Shown: positions 1-8,562, counted from the first letter of the stretch. The stretch: 64,000 nt of DNA from JAJZNI01 sp035624785 (GCA_035624785.1 DASPQV010000049.1:9113-73112); one strand, 5' to 3'. Numbers and translations: made by a program. The notes: generated by a model not told the origin, from the letters alone.

Positions 1-33
1 GACGCCGGGTGACCGCCACGGCCACCCGGCGTC
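1..33 (-). terminator. Terminator-like hairpin after the beta-propeller gene
   Basis: Perfect 11-bp inverted repeat (GACGCCGGGTG at 1-11, CACCCGGCGTC at 23-33) with an 11-nt loop. It lies about 30 nt past the stop codon of the minus-strand gene ending at 62. There is no clear U-run, as is common for terminators in GC-rich genomes. It could equally serve a gene to the left of the window. Confidence 0.55.
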
Positions 34-61
34 CGCTCGGGTGTCAGCGCTTTTCGGGCCC

Positions 62-1195
62 TCAGCGCACGGAGGTGGAGACCAGGCCGGTGGCGGTCGA
101 CGGCAGCGAGGAGGCCGCCGTGCTGACCGGGCCCAGGGCTCCGCCGTCCAGGATCGGGGCGGCCACGATCCGGTTCGCGCCCGGCACCAGGTTGTAGAGG
201 GTGCGCTGGGCGATGGTCAGATCGAGGTTGGGGATGCCGCCGGCGGTCGCTGCGACGGAGGCGAGCAAGGTGAGCTGCCCCGACTCGCTGATCTCGTAGG
301 CGGAGATGGTCCCGACGTGGGCGTTGGCAGTGTAGGCGTCGTCACCGCCGACGACCAGCCAGCAGGGCGCCGCCTGGCCGCCGTTGGGCACGTCGCTGAT
401 GGCGTCGAGGGTGCCGTCTCGGTCGAGGCGGTACGAGGTGGCCGCATCCTCGGCGGCGTCGGAGACGATCGGCCGGCCGCGACTGTCGAAGTCGAAGCCG
501 TAGGGGCCGGCGCCGGTCGCGGTGGTGGCCACCGCCTCACCGAGGTTGCCGTCCCCGCTGACCTCGAAGGTGTCGATGGTGTCGCTCCCCTTCTCGGTGA
601 CGATGACGCGGCGGCCGTCGGGGGTGAAGGAGATCTGCTCGGGTGAGCTGGCTTCCCGAGACAGGGAGGCGGTGTCCCCGGGGCCGGTCAGCGGGCTGAG
701 ACCGCCGTCCCCGAGCCGCAGCCCGGAGATCGACGAGCTTCCCGCGTCGAGGACCTCGACCAGGCGGCCGTGCACCGAGACGCTGATCGGATCCGTCCCG
801 CCTGAGGAGGCGGTGTTAACCAGCGCCAGCGCTCCGCCATCACCGATCCGGAAGGCGGAGACGCTGTTGGAGCCGGCGTTGACGGCGAGCAGCCAGCCGC
901 CCCCGCCGGCGAGGGCCAGGGCTCCCTGCGAGCCGAGACCGGCGCCGCTCCCGTTGCCTCCGGTCGAGAAGCTGCCCAGCGGGCTGAAGCCGCCGGAGGG
1001 CTGGCTGGCGAAGCCGAGGACGGCGTTGCCGCCCTGCGCTGCGCTGGCATCGCTCATCGTGTACAGCACGGTAGTCGGATGGTGATCGCCGGCCGGCGCC
1101 ACCCCGGCACCCACGGTGGCGAAGGTGAGCCCGGCCGCGCCCACGGCTCCCGCGGCGACGGCCGCGGCCCTTCCGAAACTCAGTCGCACCTTCAT
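62..1195 (-). CDS. Secreted seven-bladed beta-propeller (lactonase/YncE-like) protein
   Basis: 377 residues. The N-terminus (MKVRLSFGRAAAVAAGAVGA, then an Ala/Gly-rich hydrophobic run to about residue 33) is a Sec-type signal peptide, so the product is exported. The rest is repeats of the kind seen in the 6-phosphogluconolactonase/YncE propeller fold, with blade motifs such as VNAGSNSVSAFRIGDGG, FTPDGRRVIVTEKGSDTIDT and AYEISESGQLTLL. The ATG at 1195 was chosen because the signal peptide begins there and GGGAGG lies 12 nt upstream; a longer open frame running to 2410 overlaps the kinase gene antisense and looks non-coding. The fold is clear. The activity is unknown: such proteins may be lactonases or only binding scaffolds. 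Confidence 0.8.
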   Translation of the reverse strand: MKVRLSFGRAAAVAAGAVGAAGLTFATVGAGVAPAGDHHPTTVLYTMSDASAAQGGNAVLGFASQPSGGFSPLGSFSTGGNGSGAGLGSQGALALAGGGGWLLAVNAGSNSVSAFRIGDGGALALVNTASSGGTDPISVSVHGRLVEVLDAGSSSISGLRLGDGGLSPLTGPGDTASLSREASSPEQISFTPDGRRVIVTEKGSDTIDTFEVSGDGNLGEAVATTATGAGPYGFDFDSRGRPIVSDAAEDAATSYRLDRDGTLDAISDVPNGGQAAPCWLVVGGDDAYTANAHVGTISAYEISESGQLTLLASVAATAGGIPNLDLTIAQRTLYNLVPGANRIVAAPILDGGALGPVSTAASSLPSTATGLVSTSVR

Positions 1196-1293
1196 CTCCC
1201 TGATCTGCCTCCCGGTTCCCTGGCCCCCTCCGGTGGGGGAATCAGGCGAGGCTAGGGGGCGTTTGTTTCGCGACTGTTGCAAGGCCCGGCGAG

Positions 1294-2922
1294 CTATGCC
1301 GCCCCTGCGCCCGGCCCCCGGTTGAGCGCGTGGTGGAGACCCCGCAGCTGCCGGTAGGCGGCCTGATACTGCCGGAACATGACGTCGTAGGTCGCCCTGT
1401 TCTCGGGCCTGGGGTCGAAGCTCCGGCTGACCCGCACCGTGGCGCGCAGGCTGGCGAAGCTGGGATGCATTCCGAGGGCGACCCCGGCGGCCAGGGCGGC
1501 GCCCACCGCACCGGCATCCTGCGGATCCTCGACGACCTCGAGCCGGCGCCCGGTGACGTCGGCGATGATCTGCATCCAGACCCCGCTTCGCGCCCCCCCG
1601 CCGACGACGCGCAGCACCGGTGAGGCCAGCCGGAAGTCCTGCGCCAGCCGCTCCAGGATCCACCGGAAATTGAAGGCGACGCCTTCGAGGATGGCCCGGA
1701 CCAGGGTTCCGCGGCGGTGTTCGGGGCCGAGGTTGATGAAGGACGACCGCAGCAGCGGGTCGTCGACCGGCACGCGCTCGCCGTACATCCACGGGGTGAA
1801 GAGCAGGGAATCGGAGCCTGGGGCCACCGCCTCGGCCTCCGCGTCCATCTCGGCGAACGCATCGCCGAGCGGGCGCCCGCTCTCCCGCGCTCGAAACAGC
1901 TCGTTGGCAGCCCACTCCAGGCAGGCGCCCCCGGTCTCCATCTCGGCGATCAGCAGGTTGCGATCCGGGTCGCCGGACTGGATGACGGCCACGCCGTGGC
2001 GTCCGGTCGGATGCCCCGAGGTGATCGTCACCACCCATCCCGAGGTGCCCAGGTAGAGGTGGGCCTCGCCGTCGCCGATCGCTCCCGATCCGATCGCGGC
2101 GGCGGCGGCGTCGCCCATTCCGGACACGATCGGGGTGCCCTCGGGGATGCCGAGGTCCGCGGCCGCGGCGGGGATGGCGGCGCCGGCCACGGCATTGGGG
2201 CGGAGCAGCGGCGGCAGCTTGCTCACGTCGATGCCGGCGTAGCGCATGATCCCGCTGAGCCAGGCCTTGCGCTTGAGGTCGAGGCCGAACGCCGACGCTC
2301 CGGTCCATTCCATGGCGCTGTGGCCGGTGCAGCGCAGCAGCAGGTAGCCGCCGACGTCGACGAAGCAGGCCATGCGATCCCAGGTGTCGGGCTCGTGCCG
2401 GCGCAGCCACTGGAGCTTGGGCATGCCGTCCTTGCCTGACAGCGTCGCCCCCGCCAGGCGTTCAAAGAGGCGCGCACCCCCGAACCGGCGCATTATGGCC
2501 ACCGCCTCGGCACCGGCCCGGCCGTCCAGCCAGATGATGGGGCGGCGGAGCACGGTGCCGGCGCCGTCCACAGGCACCACACCGAGCATCTGGGTGCTGA
2601 AGGTGAGGCAGGCGGGAGCCGCCCCGTCCCGGCCGGCGAGCACGGCACGGGTGCCGGCGCAGACCGCCCGCCACCAGTCGGACGCGTCCTGCTCGGCCCA
2701 CCCCACCTCGGGGTAGCAGGTCGGGTAGGGCTCGACGTGCTTGGCCACGACCCTCCCGCCGGCGTCGGCCAGCACCGTCTTGACGCCGCTGGTCCCGACG
2801 TCGTGGGCGACGATCAGGTCTCGGCTGGCGGGGTCGGCTGGCGTGTCCACTTCCGGTCGGGCAGCAGCATCCGACCTCGGTGGACCGCGCTCACAGAGGC
2901 GAAGGGCCCGGTTGAGGTGCAT
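1294..2922 (-). CDS. FGGY-family carbohydrate kinase (xylulokinase-like)
   Basis: About 542 residues, the usual length for the FGGY family, which phosphorylates ketoses or polyols with ATP in the cytosol. Visible marks are the N-terminal phosphate loop (IVAHDVGTSGVKTVLAD), the substrate-domain WLDGRAG, MEWTGASAFGLDLKRK, the GMGDAAAAAIGSGA region, and the ATP-binding VVGGGARSGVWMQIIADVTG followed by DAGAVGAAL. The substrate cannot be read from the sequence. The start is uncertain: the family homology begins near residue 35, and a GTG at 2850 or the ATG at 2922 are both possible, with no strong ribosome site for either. It is divergent from the aldolase-aminotransferase gene, suggesting a shared sugar or sugar-phosphate pathway. 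Confidence 0.88.
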   Translation of the reverse strand: MHLNRALRLCERGPPRSDAAARPEVDTPADPASRDLIVAHDVGTSGVKTVLADAGGRVVAKHVEPYPTCYPEVGWAEQDASDWWRAVCAGTRAVLAGRDGAAPACLTFSTQMLGVVPVDGAGTVLRRPIIWLDGRAGAEAVAIMRRFGGARLFERLAGATLSGKDGMPKLQWLRRHEPDTWDRMACFVDVGGYLLLRCTGHSAMEWTGASAFGLDLKRKAWLSGIMRYAGIDVSKLPPLLRPNAVAGAAIPAAAADLGIPEGTPIVSGMGDAAAAAIGSGAIGDGEAHLYLGTSGWVVTITSGHPTGRHGVAVIQSGDPDRNLLIAEMETGGACLEWAANELFRARESGRPLGDAFAEMDAEAEAVAPGSDSLLFTPWMYGERVPVDDPLLRSSFINLGPEHRRGTLVRAILEGVAFNFRWILERLAQDFRLASPVLRVVGGGARSGVWMQIIADVTGRRLEVVEDPQDAGAVGAALAAGVALGMHPSFASLRATVRVSRSFDPRPENRATYDVMFRQYQAAYRQLRGLHHALNRGPGAGAA

Positions 2923-3040
2923 CGAACGACCCTTGGCCTGCTTGACGCCGCGGGACCAGACTGGCTGTGGTACGGGACGCCCTGGTCGTGCGGTTGCTCC
3001 GCTGGGCCTCGGGGCTGTCCCGGTCGGACATGGTCGTCTC

Positions 3041-3056
3041 GGAGGACGGAACTGTG
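3041..3056 (+). promoter_or_regulatory. Ribosome binding site that fixes the start of the fusion gene
   Basis: GGAGG at 3041-3045 is followed, after 8 nt, by GTG at 3054. The reading frame is open further upstream (GTG 2967, ATG 3030), but neither upstream codon has a Shine-Dalgarno, and the extra N-terminal 29 residues do not look like part of the aldolase domain. Confidence 0.65.
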
Positions 3057-5363
3057 AGCGTCGACGTCTCCGTCAGCCGGCAGGTGGTCGACACCTGCCG
3101 CGAGCTGCTCGCCCGCGGCTTCCTCAAGGTGAACGAGGGCAACGTGTCGGTGCGCGTCCCGGGGAGCCCGCGCTTCGCGATCACGGCGTCGGGGCGCGAC
3201 TACGACACCCTCACCGAGGAGGACGTCTGCATCCTCGACCTCCAGCTGCACCGGATCGCGGGCACCCGCAAGCCGTCTATCGAGTCCGGTCTGCACGCCG
3301 CCGCCTACCGCCACCGGCCCGACGTCAATGTGGTGGTCCACACGCATCAGCCCTTCGCCAGCGCCCTGGCGATCATGCGCAAGCCGATCCCGGCGCTCTT
3401 CGACGAGCAGGTTCGCTTCCTGGGCCGCGGCGTGCCGATCGTCGGCTACGCGCCCTCTGGGACCGGCCTGCTGCGGCGTGGCGTCGAGGCCCGGATCCGG
3501 GCCGGGGGCAACGCCTTCATCCTCGCCAACCACGGAGTCCTGGTGCTGGGCCAGGACGTCGACCACGCCGTCCACAACCTGGCGATCCTCGAGAAGGTCT
3601 CGCAGGCCTATCTGATGAGCCTGATGACCGCCGAGCGCACCCGGCGGATCCCGCTGCTGGTCAGGGAGATTGCGTTCGCCCAGCTGCGCAAGGAGGAGCG
3701 GGCGGCGGCGTCAGGCGACGGTGCCGGGCCGCATGGTGCGGCGGGCGCGGCGGCGAACGTCCACGGGAACGGTGTGAAGCCGCTGGTCGCGCTGGCAGGG
3801 GAGAGGCCGGAGCCGGCGGGAGCGCTGGCGGGGGAGAGGCCGGAGCCGGCGGCGCGGCCGCTGGAGCCGCCGGCCGCCGTCCAGCCGCCGGCGAATGCCG
3901 GGATATCTGCCGGCGGGGCCGACTCCGCGATCAGCAGGTACCCGGATGTGGAGGCGGTCTACGCGAGATTGAACCGCCTTGTCGAGCAGCCGATGCGTCG
4001 GGTCCGCCGCTCCTACATGGCTGAATGCCTTGGCTACTTCGACACCAAATGCCAGCGTTCCCGCCAGCTCACCGACCGAGCCAGGCTGAGCATCCCCGGG
4101 GGGGTGCAGCACAACCTTGCCTTCAACCACCCCTTCCCGATCGCCGTCGAGCGCGCCGAGGGAGCCTATCTCTGGGATGTCGACGGCAACCGGTACATCG
4201 ACTTCCTGCAGGCGGGCGGGCCCACCATTCTGGGCAGCAACTGGGCGCCGCTGCAGGAACGCGTCATCGAGGTGCTGCACACCTCCGGGCCGGTGACCGG
4301 GCTCTTTCACGAGTACGAGCTGAAGCTGGCCGAGCTGGTCCGCCGACTGGTGCCGTCGGTCGAGATGCTGCGCATGTTCGGCTCCGGCAGCGAGGCGGTG
4401 ATGGCCGCCCTCCGGGCCGCCCGCGCCTCCACCAAGAAGGCCTACGTCATCAAGATGGGCGGCGCCTACCACGGCTGGAGCGACCAGATGGTCTACGGGC
4501 TGCACGTCCCCGGCACCCGGCGGTTCGAGTCCAAGGGGATTCCCCGGCCGGCCACCAGCCGCACCTGCGAGGTGTACCCGAACTCGGTGGCGGCGCTGCG
4601 GCGCAAGCTGACCGAGAACCGGCTGCGGGGCGGCACCGCTGCCGTGATCGTCGAGCCACTCGGTCCGGAGAGCGGAACCCGGCCTGTCGACTTCGACTTC
4701 AACGCCCGTGCCCGCGAGCTCTGCGACGAGTTCGGCGCCCTGCTCATCTTCGACGAGGTGGTCACCGGGTTCCGGGTGGGCTTGGGCGGCGCCCAGGCGT
4801 ACTTCGGGGTGCGCCCGGACCTCACCATCTTCGGGAAGTGCATCGCCGGGGGCTATCCGATGGCCGGTGCGGTGGGCGGCCGCTCCGACGTGATGTCGAC
4901 GATGGCGGCCGGGATCGGGGGCACCGGCGAGCGCGCCTACGTGGGCGGCACCCTGTCGGCCAACCCGCTCTCCTGCGCCGCCGGGTACTTCGCGCTCCTG
5001 GAGATGGAGAGGACGGGTGCGCCGGTCATCGCCGGTCGGGCCGGCGACCGGCTGGCCCGCGGCCTGGAGCAGGTCATCGAGCGTCGCGGACTGCCCTACG
5101 TCGTCTACAACACCGGCTCCATCGTCCACCTGGAGACGTCCGGGGTGATGCTCCTCGACCTGCACCATCCGGTGCGGCTGCTCCGCGAGCTCAAGCCGCG
5201 CCGGACCATGATCGAGGAGATGGGCGCTGCCTACATGGCCAAGGGGATCGTCACGCTCGCCGGGTCCCGGATCTACACCTCGATGGCGGACACCGACGAG
5301 GTGATCGACGACGCGGTGCGGCGCTTCGACGAGGTCTTCGCCCACGTGGAGGGGGTGCGGTAG
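3054..5363 (+). CDS. Fusion protein: class II aldolase (FucA/adducin type) + GSA-type class III aminotransferase
   Basis: 769 residues from the GTG at 3054. Residues 1 to about 225 are a class II (zinc) aldolase domain. The metal ligands are visible as His96 and His98 in VVVHTHQPFASAL and His160 in LANHGVLVLG, with the likely catalytic Glu77 in KPSIESGLHAA. A Gly/Ala/Pro linker (about 230-300) holds an 11-residue tandem repeat. Residues about 320-769 form a full fold-type I PLP aminotransferase of the glutamate-1-semialdehyde aminomutase group (GSGSEAVMAALRAAR, GGAYHGW, LLIFDEVVTGFR) with the Schiff-base Lys595 in TIFGKCIAGGYPMAG. Known families suggest that the aldolase cleaves a ketose phosphate to DHAP and an aldehyde. 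That the aminotransferase then acts on that aldehyde is inference. The substrate is unknown. The FGGY kinase is divergent. Confidence 0.9.
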   Translation: MSVDVSVSRQVVDTCRELLARGFLKVNEGNVSVRVPGSPRFAITASGRDYDTLTEEDVCILDLQLHRIAGTRKPSIESGLHAAAYRHRPDVNVVVHTHQPFASALAIMRKPIPALFDEQVRFLGRGVPIVGYAPSGTGLLRRGVEARIRAGGNAFILANHGVLVLGQDVDHAVHNLAILEKVSQAYLMSLMTAERTRRIPLLVREIAFAQLRKEERAAASGDGAGPHGAAGAAANVHGNGVKPLVALAGERPEPAGALAGERPEPAARPLEPPAAVQPPANAGISAGGADSAISRYPDVEAVYARLNRLVEQPMRRVRRSYMAECLGYFDTKCQRSRQLTDRARLSIPGGVQHNLAFNHPFPIAVERAEGAYLWDVDGNRYIDFLQAGGPTILGSNWAPLQERVIEVLHTSGPVTGLFHEYELKLAELVRRLVPSVEMLRMFGSGSEAVMAALRAARASTKKAYVIKMGGAYHGWSDQMVYGLHVPGTRRFESKGIPRPATSRTCEVYPNSVAALRRKLTENRLRGGTAAVIVEPLGPESGTRPVDFDFNARARELCDEFGALLIFDEVVTGFRVGLGGAQAYFGVRPDLTIFGKCIAGGYPMAGAVGGRSDVMSTMAAGIGGTGERAYVGGTLSANPLSCAAGYFALLEMERTGAPVIAGRAGDRLARGLEQVIERRGLPYVVYNTGSIVHLETSGVMLLDLHHPVRLLRELKPRRTMIEEMGAAYMAKGIVTLAGSRIYTSMADTDEVIDDAVRRFDEVFAHVEGVR
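3789..3851 (+). repeat. Two-copy 33-nt tandem repeat in the interdomain linker
   Basis: 30-nt near-identical units at 3789-3818 and 3822-3851 differ at one base (GGCAGGGG versus GGCGGGGG). The 33-nt period encodes ALAGERPEPAG then ALAGERPEPAA. It is in frame and sits in the flexible linker between the aldolase and aminotransferase domains. Confidence 0.85.
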
Positions 5364-5382
5364 GGGCTTCGCATCCGCCACT

Positions 5383-5408
5383 AGTTGTGGACGCAGCAGT
5401 CCACAACT
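5383..5408. terminator. Bidirectional terminator between convergent genes
   Basis: Perfect 10-bp inverted repeat, AGTTGTGGAC (5383-5392) and GTCCACAACT (5399-5408), with the 6-nt loop GCAGCA. It sits in the 50-nt gap between the fusion gene (ends 5363, plus) and the histidine kinase (ends 5414, minus). Confidence 0.7.
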
Positions 5409-5413
5409 CGCTG

Positions 5414-6568
5414 TCAGCGGGGGAAGTGCCGCGGCAGGCTGACCAGGACGGAGGTGCCCTGGCCGGGGGCGCTCTGGGCCGAGACGGTCCCGCCGTGCGC
5501 CTCGACGAGGTCGCGGACGATGGCGAGACCGAGACCTGAGCCGGATGAGCCTGGCCCTTTGACGAAGCGGTCCCAGATCCGGGGGAGCAGCTCCTCGGGG
5601 ATGCCCTCGCCGTCGTCGCGCACCGTGATCCGGACCTCCCGATCGGCGGCGGACACCTCGACGGTGATCGACCCGCCCCGCGCGGTGTGGGCGAGCGAGT
5701 TGCTGATCAGGTTGCCGACCACGCGGCGCAACCGGGCCGGGTCGGCATCGATCACCACGGCATCGGGAGGAACGCGGCTCGACAGGCGCACCCCGGCGCC
5801 GCCGGCCTCGGCCCGGAAGGCGTCCAGGGTCTCGTTGACCAGGACGCCGACGTCGACGGGCTCGCGCTCGAGGCGCAGGCCGCCCGCGTCCACCAGGGTC
5901 AGGGTGCGGAGATCCTCGGCAAGCTCCTCGAGGGTGTGGGTGGCGGCGACGATCGGCGCGATGTGCTCCTCGTCCGCGGGATTGACGCCGTCGGCGATGG
6001 CCTCCGCCTGGCTGCGGATGACGGTGAGGGGGGTGCGCAGCTCGTGGGCGATGTCGGCGAGGACGCTCTGGCGGCGGACCTCCTCCGCTTCCAATCGGGC
6101 GCTCATCTGGTTGAAGGCGCGGGCCAGGGAGCGCACCTGGCGGGGGCCGCGAACCGGGACGCGCGCCGAGTAGTCGCCGGCCTCGACGCGACGGGCGGCG
6201 TCGGCAAGGGCGCGCACCGGCGGGGCGCCGCGCCGGTAGCCGAGAACCACGATCACCAGGACCAGGGCCAGGACCGCGATGAAGAGGGCCAGCGCCGGGC
6301 GGCTGGCCGGGCCGCCGGCGAGGCCGAAAGCGGCCAGCACCAGCCACACCAGCAGGGCGGTGACGGCCAGCGGCACCAGCAGGGCGCAGCCGAAGAGGCA
6401 GCCGCAGGGCAGGGCGAAGGCCGCTCGCGGACCCCTCCACCCCCCCTCTCCGGCTCGTTCCCAGGGCGGCCGGCCGCGGGGCGGCCAGGGGGCGTCCTCG
6501 GGCCACCAGGGCGGACGGCGGATGCGCCCGTGGCCTCCCCCCGAGTTGCGGGACGGGCCGGTGCTCAC
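5414..6568 (-). CDS. Membrane sensor histidine kinase
   Basis: 384 residues. A Pro/Trp/Arg-rich cytoplasmic start is followed by two close transmembrane segments (about 52-82 and 90-110) with almost no extracytoplasmic loop, so it probably senses within or at the membrane. Next come a HAMP domain (ALADAARRVEAGDYSARVPV), the HisKA phosphoacceptor His175 in DIAHELRTPLT, and the HATPase boxes N (NLISNSLAHT), G1 (DDGEGIP), F (IWDRFVKG) and G2 (GSGLGLAIV). The start overlaps the stop of the response regulator by 4 nt, so the two are translationally coupled. The signal is unknown. Confidence 0.93.
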   Translation of the reverse strand: MSTGPSRNSGGGHGRIRRPPWWPEDAPWPPRGRPPWERAGEGGWRGPRAAFALPCGCLFGCALLVPLAVTALLVWLVLAAFGLAGGPASRPALALFIAVLALVLVIVVLGYRRGAPPVRALADAARRVEAGDYSARVPVRGPRQVRSLARAFNQMSARLEAEEVRRQSVLADIAHELRTPLTVIRSQAEAIADGVNPADEEHIAPIVAATHTLEELAEDLRTLTLVDAGGLRLEREPVDVGVLVNETLDAFRAEAGGAGVRLSSRVPPDAVVIDADPARLRRVVGNLISNSLAHTARGGSITVEVSAADREVRITVRDDGEGIPEELLPRIWDRFVKGPGSSGSGLGLAIVRDLVEAHGGTVSAQSAPGQGTSVLVSLPRHFPR

Positions 6569-7254
6569 GTCGAGCCGTCGGAGAGGCGGTAGCCGACTCC
6601 GAAGACCGTCTGGAGCAGCCGCGGGGCGCTGGGATCACGCTCGATCTTGCGCCGGATGTTCTTGACGTGGGCGTCGATGGCGCGCTCGTACGACTCGACC
6701 GCGACACCCCGGACCGCGTCGAGGAGCTGGGAGCGGGTGAAGACACGCCCGGGCTGGCGGGCCATGTGGAGGAGCAGCTGGAATTCGGTCGCGGTGAGCG
6801 AGACGCGGCGACCCCCAACCACGGTCTCCATGCGGGGAACGTCGAGGCTGAGCGCGTCGCCCACCTTGACCACGTCCTCCTGGATGCGTGCCGCCTGGCT
6901 GCGGCGGAGCACGGCTCTGACCCGGGCCACCATCTCCCGAGCGCTGAACGGCTTGGTGACGTAGTCGTCGGCGCCCAGCTCGAGGCCGGCCACCCGGTCG
7001 GACTCCTCGGTTCGCGCGGTGAGCATGATGATCGGCACGTCCGAATCGCGACGCAGGTTGCGGGCGACGTCCAGCCCGTCCAGCTTGGGCAGGGTGAGGT
7101 CGAGGATCACCAGGTCCGGGTGCGCGCTGTGGGCCGCCCTTAGGGCCTGCTCGCCGTCGCTGGCGGTGACCACCTGGAAGCCGGCCTTCTCCAGGTAGTC
7201 GCGGACCAGCCGGACGATGTCCGGCTGATCGTCGACGATGAGCACCGTGGCCAT
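6565..7254 (-). CDS. OmpR/PhoB-family response regulator
   Basis: 229 residues from the ATG at 7254. The receiver domain has the acidic pocket (VDDQPD), the phosphoacceptor Asp52 in LVILDLTLPKLDG, the conserved Thr in IIMLTARTEE and Lys in DYVTKPF. The C-terminal winged helix (TATEFQLLLHMARQPGRVFTR; AIDAHVKNIRRKIE; VFGVGYRL) is typical of OmpR-type DNA binding. A longer open frame upstream (to 7968) runs antisense to neighbouring genes and was ignored. It pairs with the kinase at 5414-6568. The tandem repeat at 7781-7798, upstream of the next gene in the same orientation, is a plausible binding site for it. Confidence 0.94.
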   Translation of the reverse strand: MATVLIVDDQPDIVRLVRDYLEKAGFQVVTASDGEQALRAAHSAHPDLVILDLTLPKLDGLDVARNLRRDSDVPIIMLTARTEESDRVAGLELGADDYVTKPFSAREMVARVRAVLRRSQAARIQEDVVKVGDALSLDVPRMETVVGGRRVSLTATEFQLLLHMARQPGRVFTRSQLLDAVRGVAVESYERAIDAHVKNIRRKIERDPSAPRLLQTVFGVGYRLSDGST

Positions 7255-7334
7255 CGGGCGGTAATCGTAGGGCCAGCCACGCACCGGAGCCGGCGGCCCC
7301 GAATGGGACCGCCGAGCGCTGGCTCCGAGCCGGC

Positions 7335-7724
7335 TCAGACCGTGGTGGCGGTGGTCGCGCCGGGCGCCGCCGGCCGCGACTCGGGAGGCTGGTCCCGGTG
7401 GAGCTGCCGGTGCCACTCGTCCCAGGCCTGCTGGTTCCACCAGCCGCCCCGGCCGGCGCCGCAGCGGCGACCCCATCCCGGCCCGCCACCGGGACCCCCG
7501 GCGGCCCACGGGCCGCCCCAACCGCGCCCACCGGCGAAGGCGCCGGGGCCGTACCGGGCCCAGCGCGCGAAGCGGCGGGGCCCGGTGAGCCCGAGCAGGG
7601 GCGGCACGATCAGTCCCCCGAAGAGGGTGATGGCGGTGAAGCCGGCGTTGCCGGTGAGCAGGCCGACGGCGATGGCGCCGCCCACCGCGGCGGTTCTCCA
7701 GAAGACGCGAAGCGCTTGGTACAT
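7335..7724 (-). CDS. Small Gly/Trp-rich membrane protein upstream of the two-component system
   Basis: 129 residues, not assigned to a known family. Two hydrophobic segments (about 10-27 and 29-47) are followed by an extremely Gly/Trp/Arg-rich tail (GGRGWGGPWAAGGPGGGPGW). The start at 7724 has AGGAGAA in front of it. The regulator begins 80 nt downstream in the same direction, so the three genes may form one transcript. It could be an accessory or target of the two-component system; this is inference from position only. Confidence 0.6.
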   Translation of the reverse strand: MYQALRVFWRTAAVGGAIAVGLLTGNAGFTAITLFGGLIVPPLLGLTGPRRFARWARYGPGAFAGGRGWGGPWAAGGPGGGPGWGRRCGAGRGGWWNQQAWDEWHRQLHRDQPPESRPAAPGATTATTV

Positions 7725-7780
7725 GGGGGTTTCTCCTGACCTGTGGTCGGTGATCGACTGAGGCCAGCGTCCTCCCGCCG

Positions 7781-7798
7781 TGTGAACGGGATGTGAAC
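7781..7798. promoter_or_regulatory. Candidate OmpR/PhoB-type direct-repeat operator
   Basis: Two exact copies of TGTGAAC, at 7781-7787 and 7792-7798, with an 11-bp period. This is the geometry used by OmpR/PhoB-family regulators bound as head-to-tail dimers. It lies between the divergent genes starting at 7724 (minus) and 7889 (plus), so it could control both, including autoregulation of the two-component operon. Confidence 0.5.
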
Positions 7799-7888
7799 GC
7801 GGGGCGGAGGTCCTGGGGGCGGCCCGGCGGCGGCTGTAACCGCGACCGGTATCCGTAGGTGAGCACCGACGGTCCAGGAGGGAGTGAC

Positions 7889-8428
7889 ATGCCTCGACTC
7901 AAGCGTCTGACCGCGGCGAGCGCGGCGCTGGCCCTGGCGGGACTGGGGGCGGCGGCGCTGACCAGCATCCCGGCGACGGCCAGCGACTCACCACGGCAGC
8001 TGGACAGCGAGCCGGTGTCCGCGGATCAGGGCATGCTGCTGAGCGCCCGACTGGCTCCGAGCGTGCCCACCGACCCGGCCATCTTCGGGATCGCCGCGGG
8101 TGGGGCTCCCTGGAGCCTTCGCGAGGGCAACGTGAGCCTCGGGCGCGACGGCTCCCTCAAGGTCGAGGTGCACGGCCTGGTGCTGACCGCCACCACGGCG
8201 AACCCGATCCCCGACCTGGCGGCCTCCGTCTACTGCAACGGCGTCCTGGCCGGCCGGACCGCTCCGGTGAGCTTCACCAAGGAGGGCAACGCCACCATCG
8301 AAGCGACGGTCAGCCTGCCGGGCCTCTGCCAGGTCCCGGCGGTGATCCTCAACCCCGCCACCGGCGGCGAGCCGGGCGACGTGCTCGGCATCTACATCGG
8401 CTTCGACGGGAGCGCCGCCCAGCCCTGA
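7889..8428 (+). CDS. Secreted protein of unknown function
   Basis: 179 residues. The ATG at 7889 was chosen because AGGAGGGA lies just upstream and the signal peptide (MPRLKRLTAASAALALAGLG, cleavage probably near ATASDS) begins there. The mature part is predicted beta-rich, with two cysteines (SVYCNGV and GLCQVP) that could form a disulfide. I do not recognise a family. It is divergent from the two-component operon across the TGTGAAC direct repeat, so it may be a target of that regulator. Confidence 0.75.
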   Translation: MPRLKRLTAASAALALAGLGAAALTSIPATASDSPRQLDSEPVSADQGMLLSARLAPSVPTDPAIFGIAAGGAPWSLREGNVSLGRDGSLKVEVHGLVLTATTANPIPDLAASVYCNGVLAGRTAPVSFTKEGNATIEATVSLPGLCQVPAVILNPATGGEPGDVLGIYIGFDGSAAQP

Positions 8429-8562
8429 GGCGGCGCAGCGACGGCGAGGGCGGCGGCGTCCCGGTGGCGTTCCGGCCGGCGCCGCCGCCCGCCCCCGCAC
8501 AATCCGGGGGTGGCGCGGATGGATCGGGGGATGAGGCGCCGGCGAGCGCTCGGCACGGACGA

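Noticed and set aside
1196..2410. Upstream extension of the minus-strand frame of the beta-propeller gene (open to 2410)
   Set aside because: It lies antisense-frame over the FGGY kinase, is Arg/Gly/Pro-rich without family sequence, and the signal peptide starts at 1195.
3711..6818. 1035-residue minus-strand open frame
   Set aside because: It spans three real genes and is a codon-position artefact of high GC; the translation is low-complexity Arg/Pro/Gly/His.
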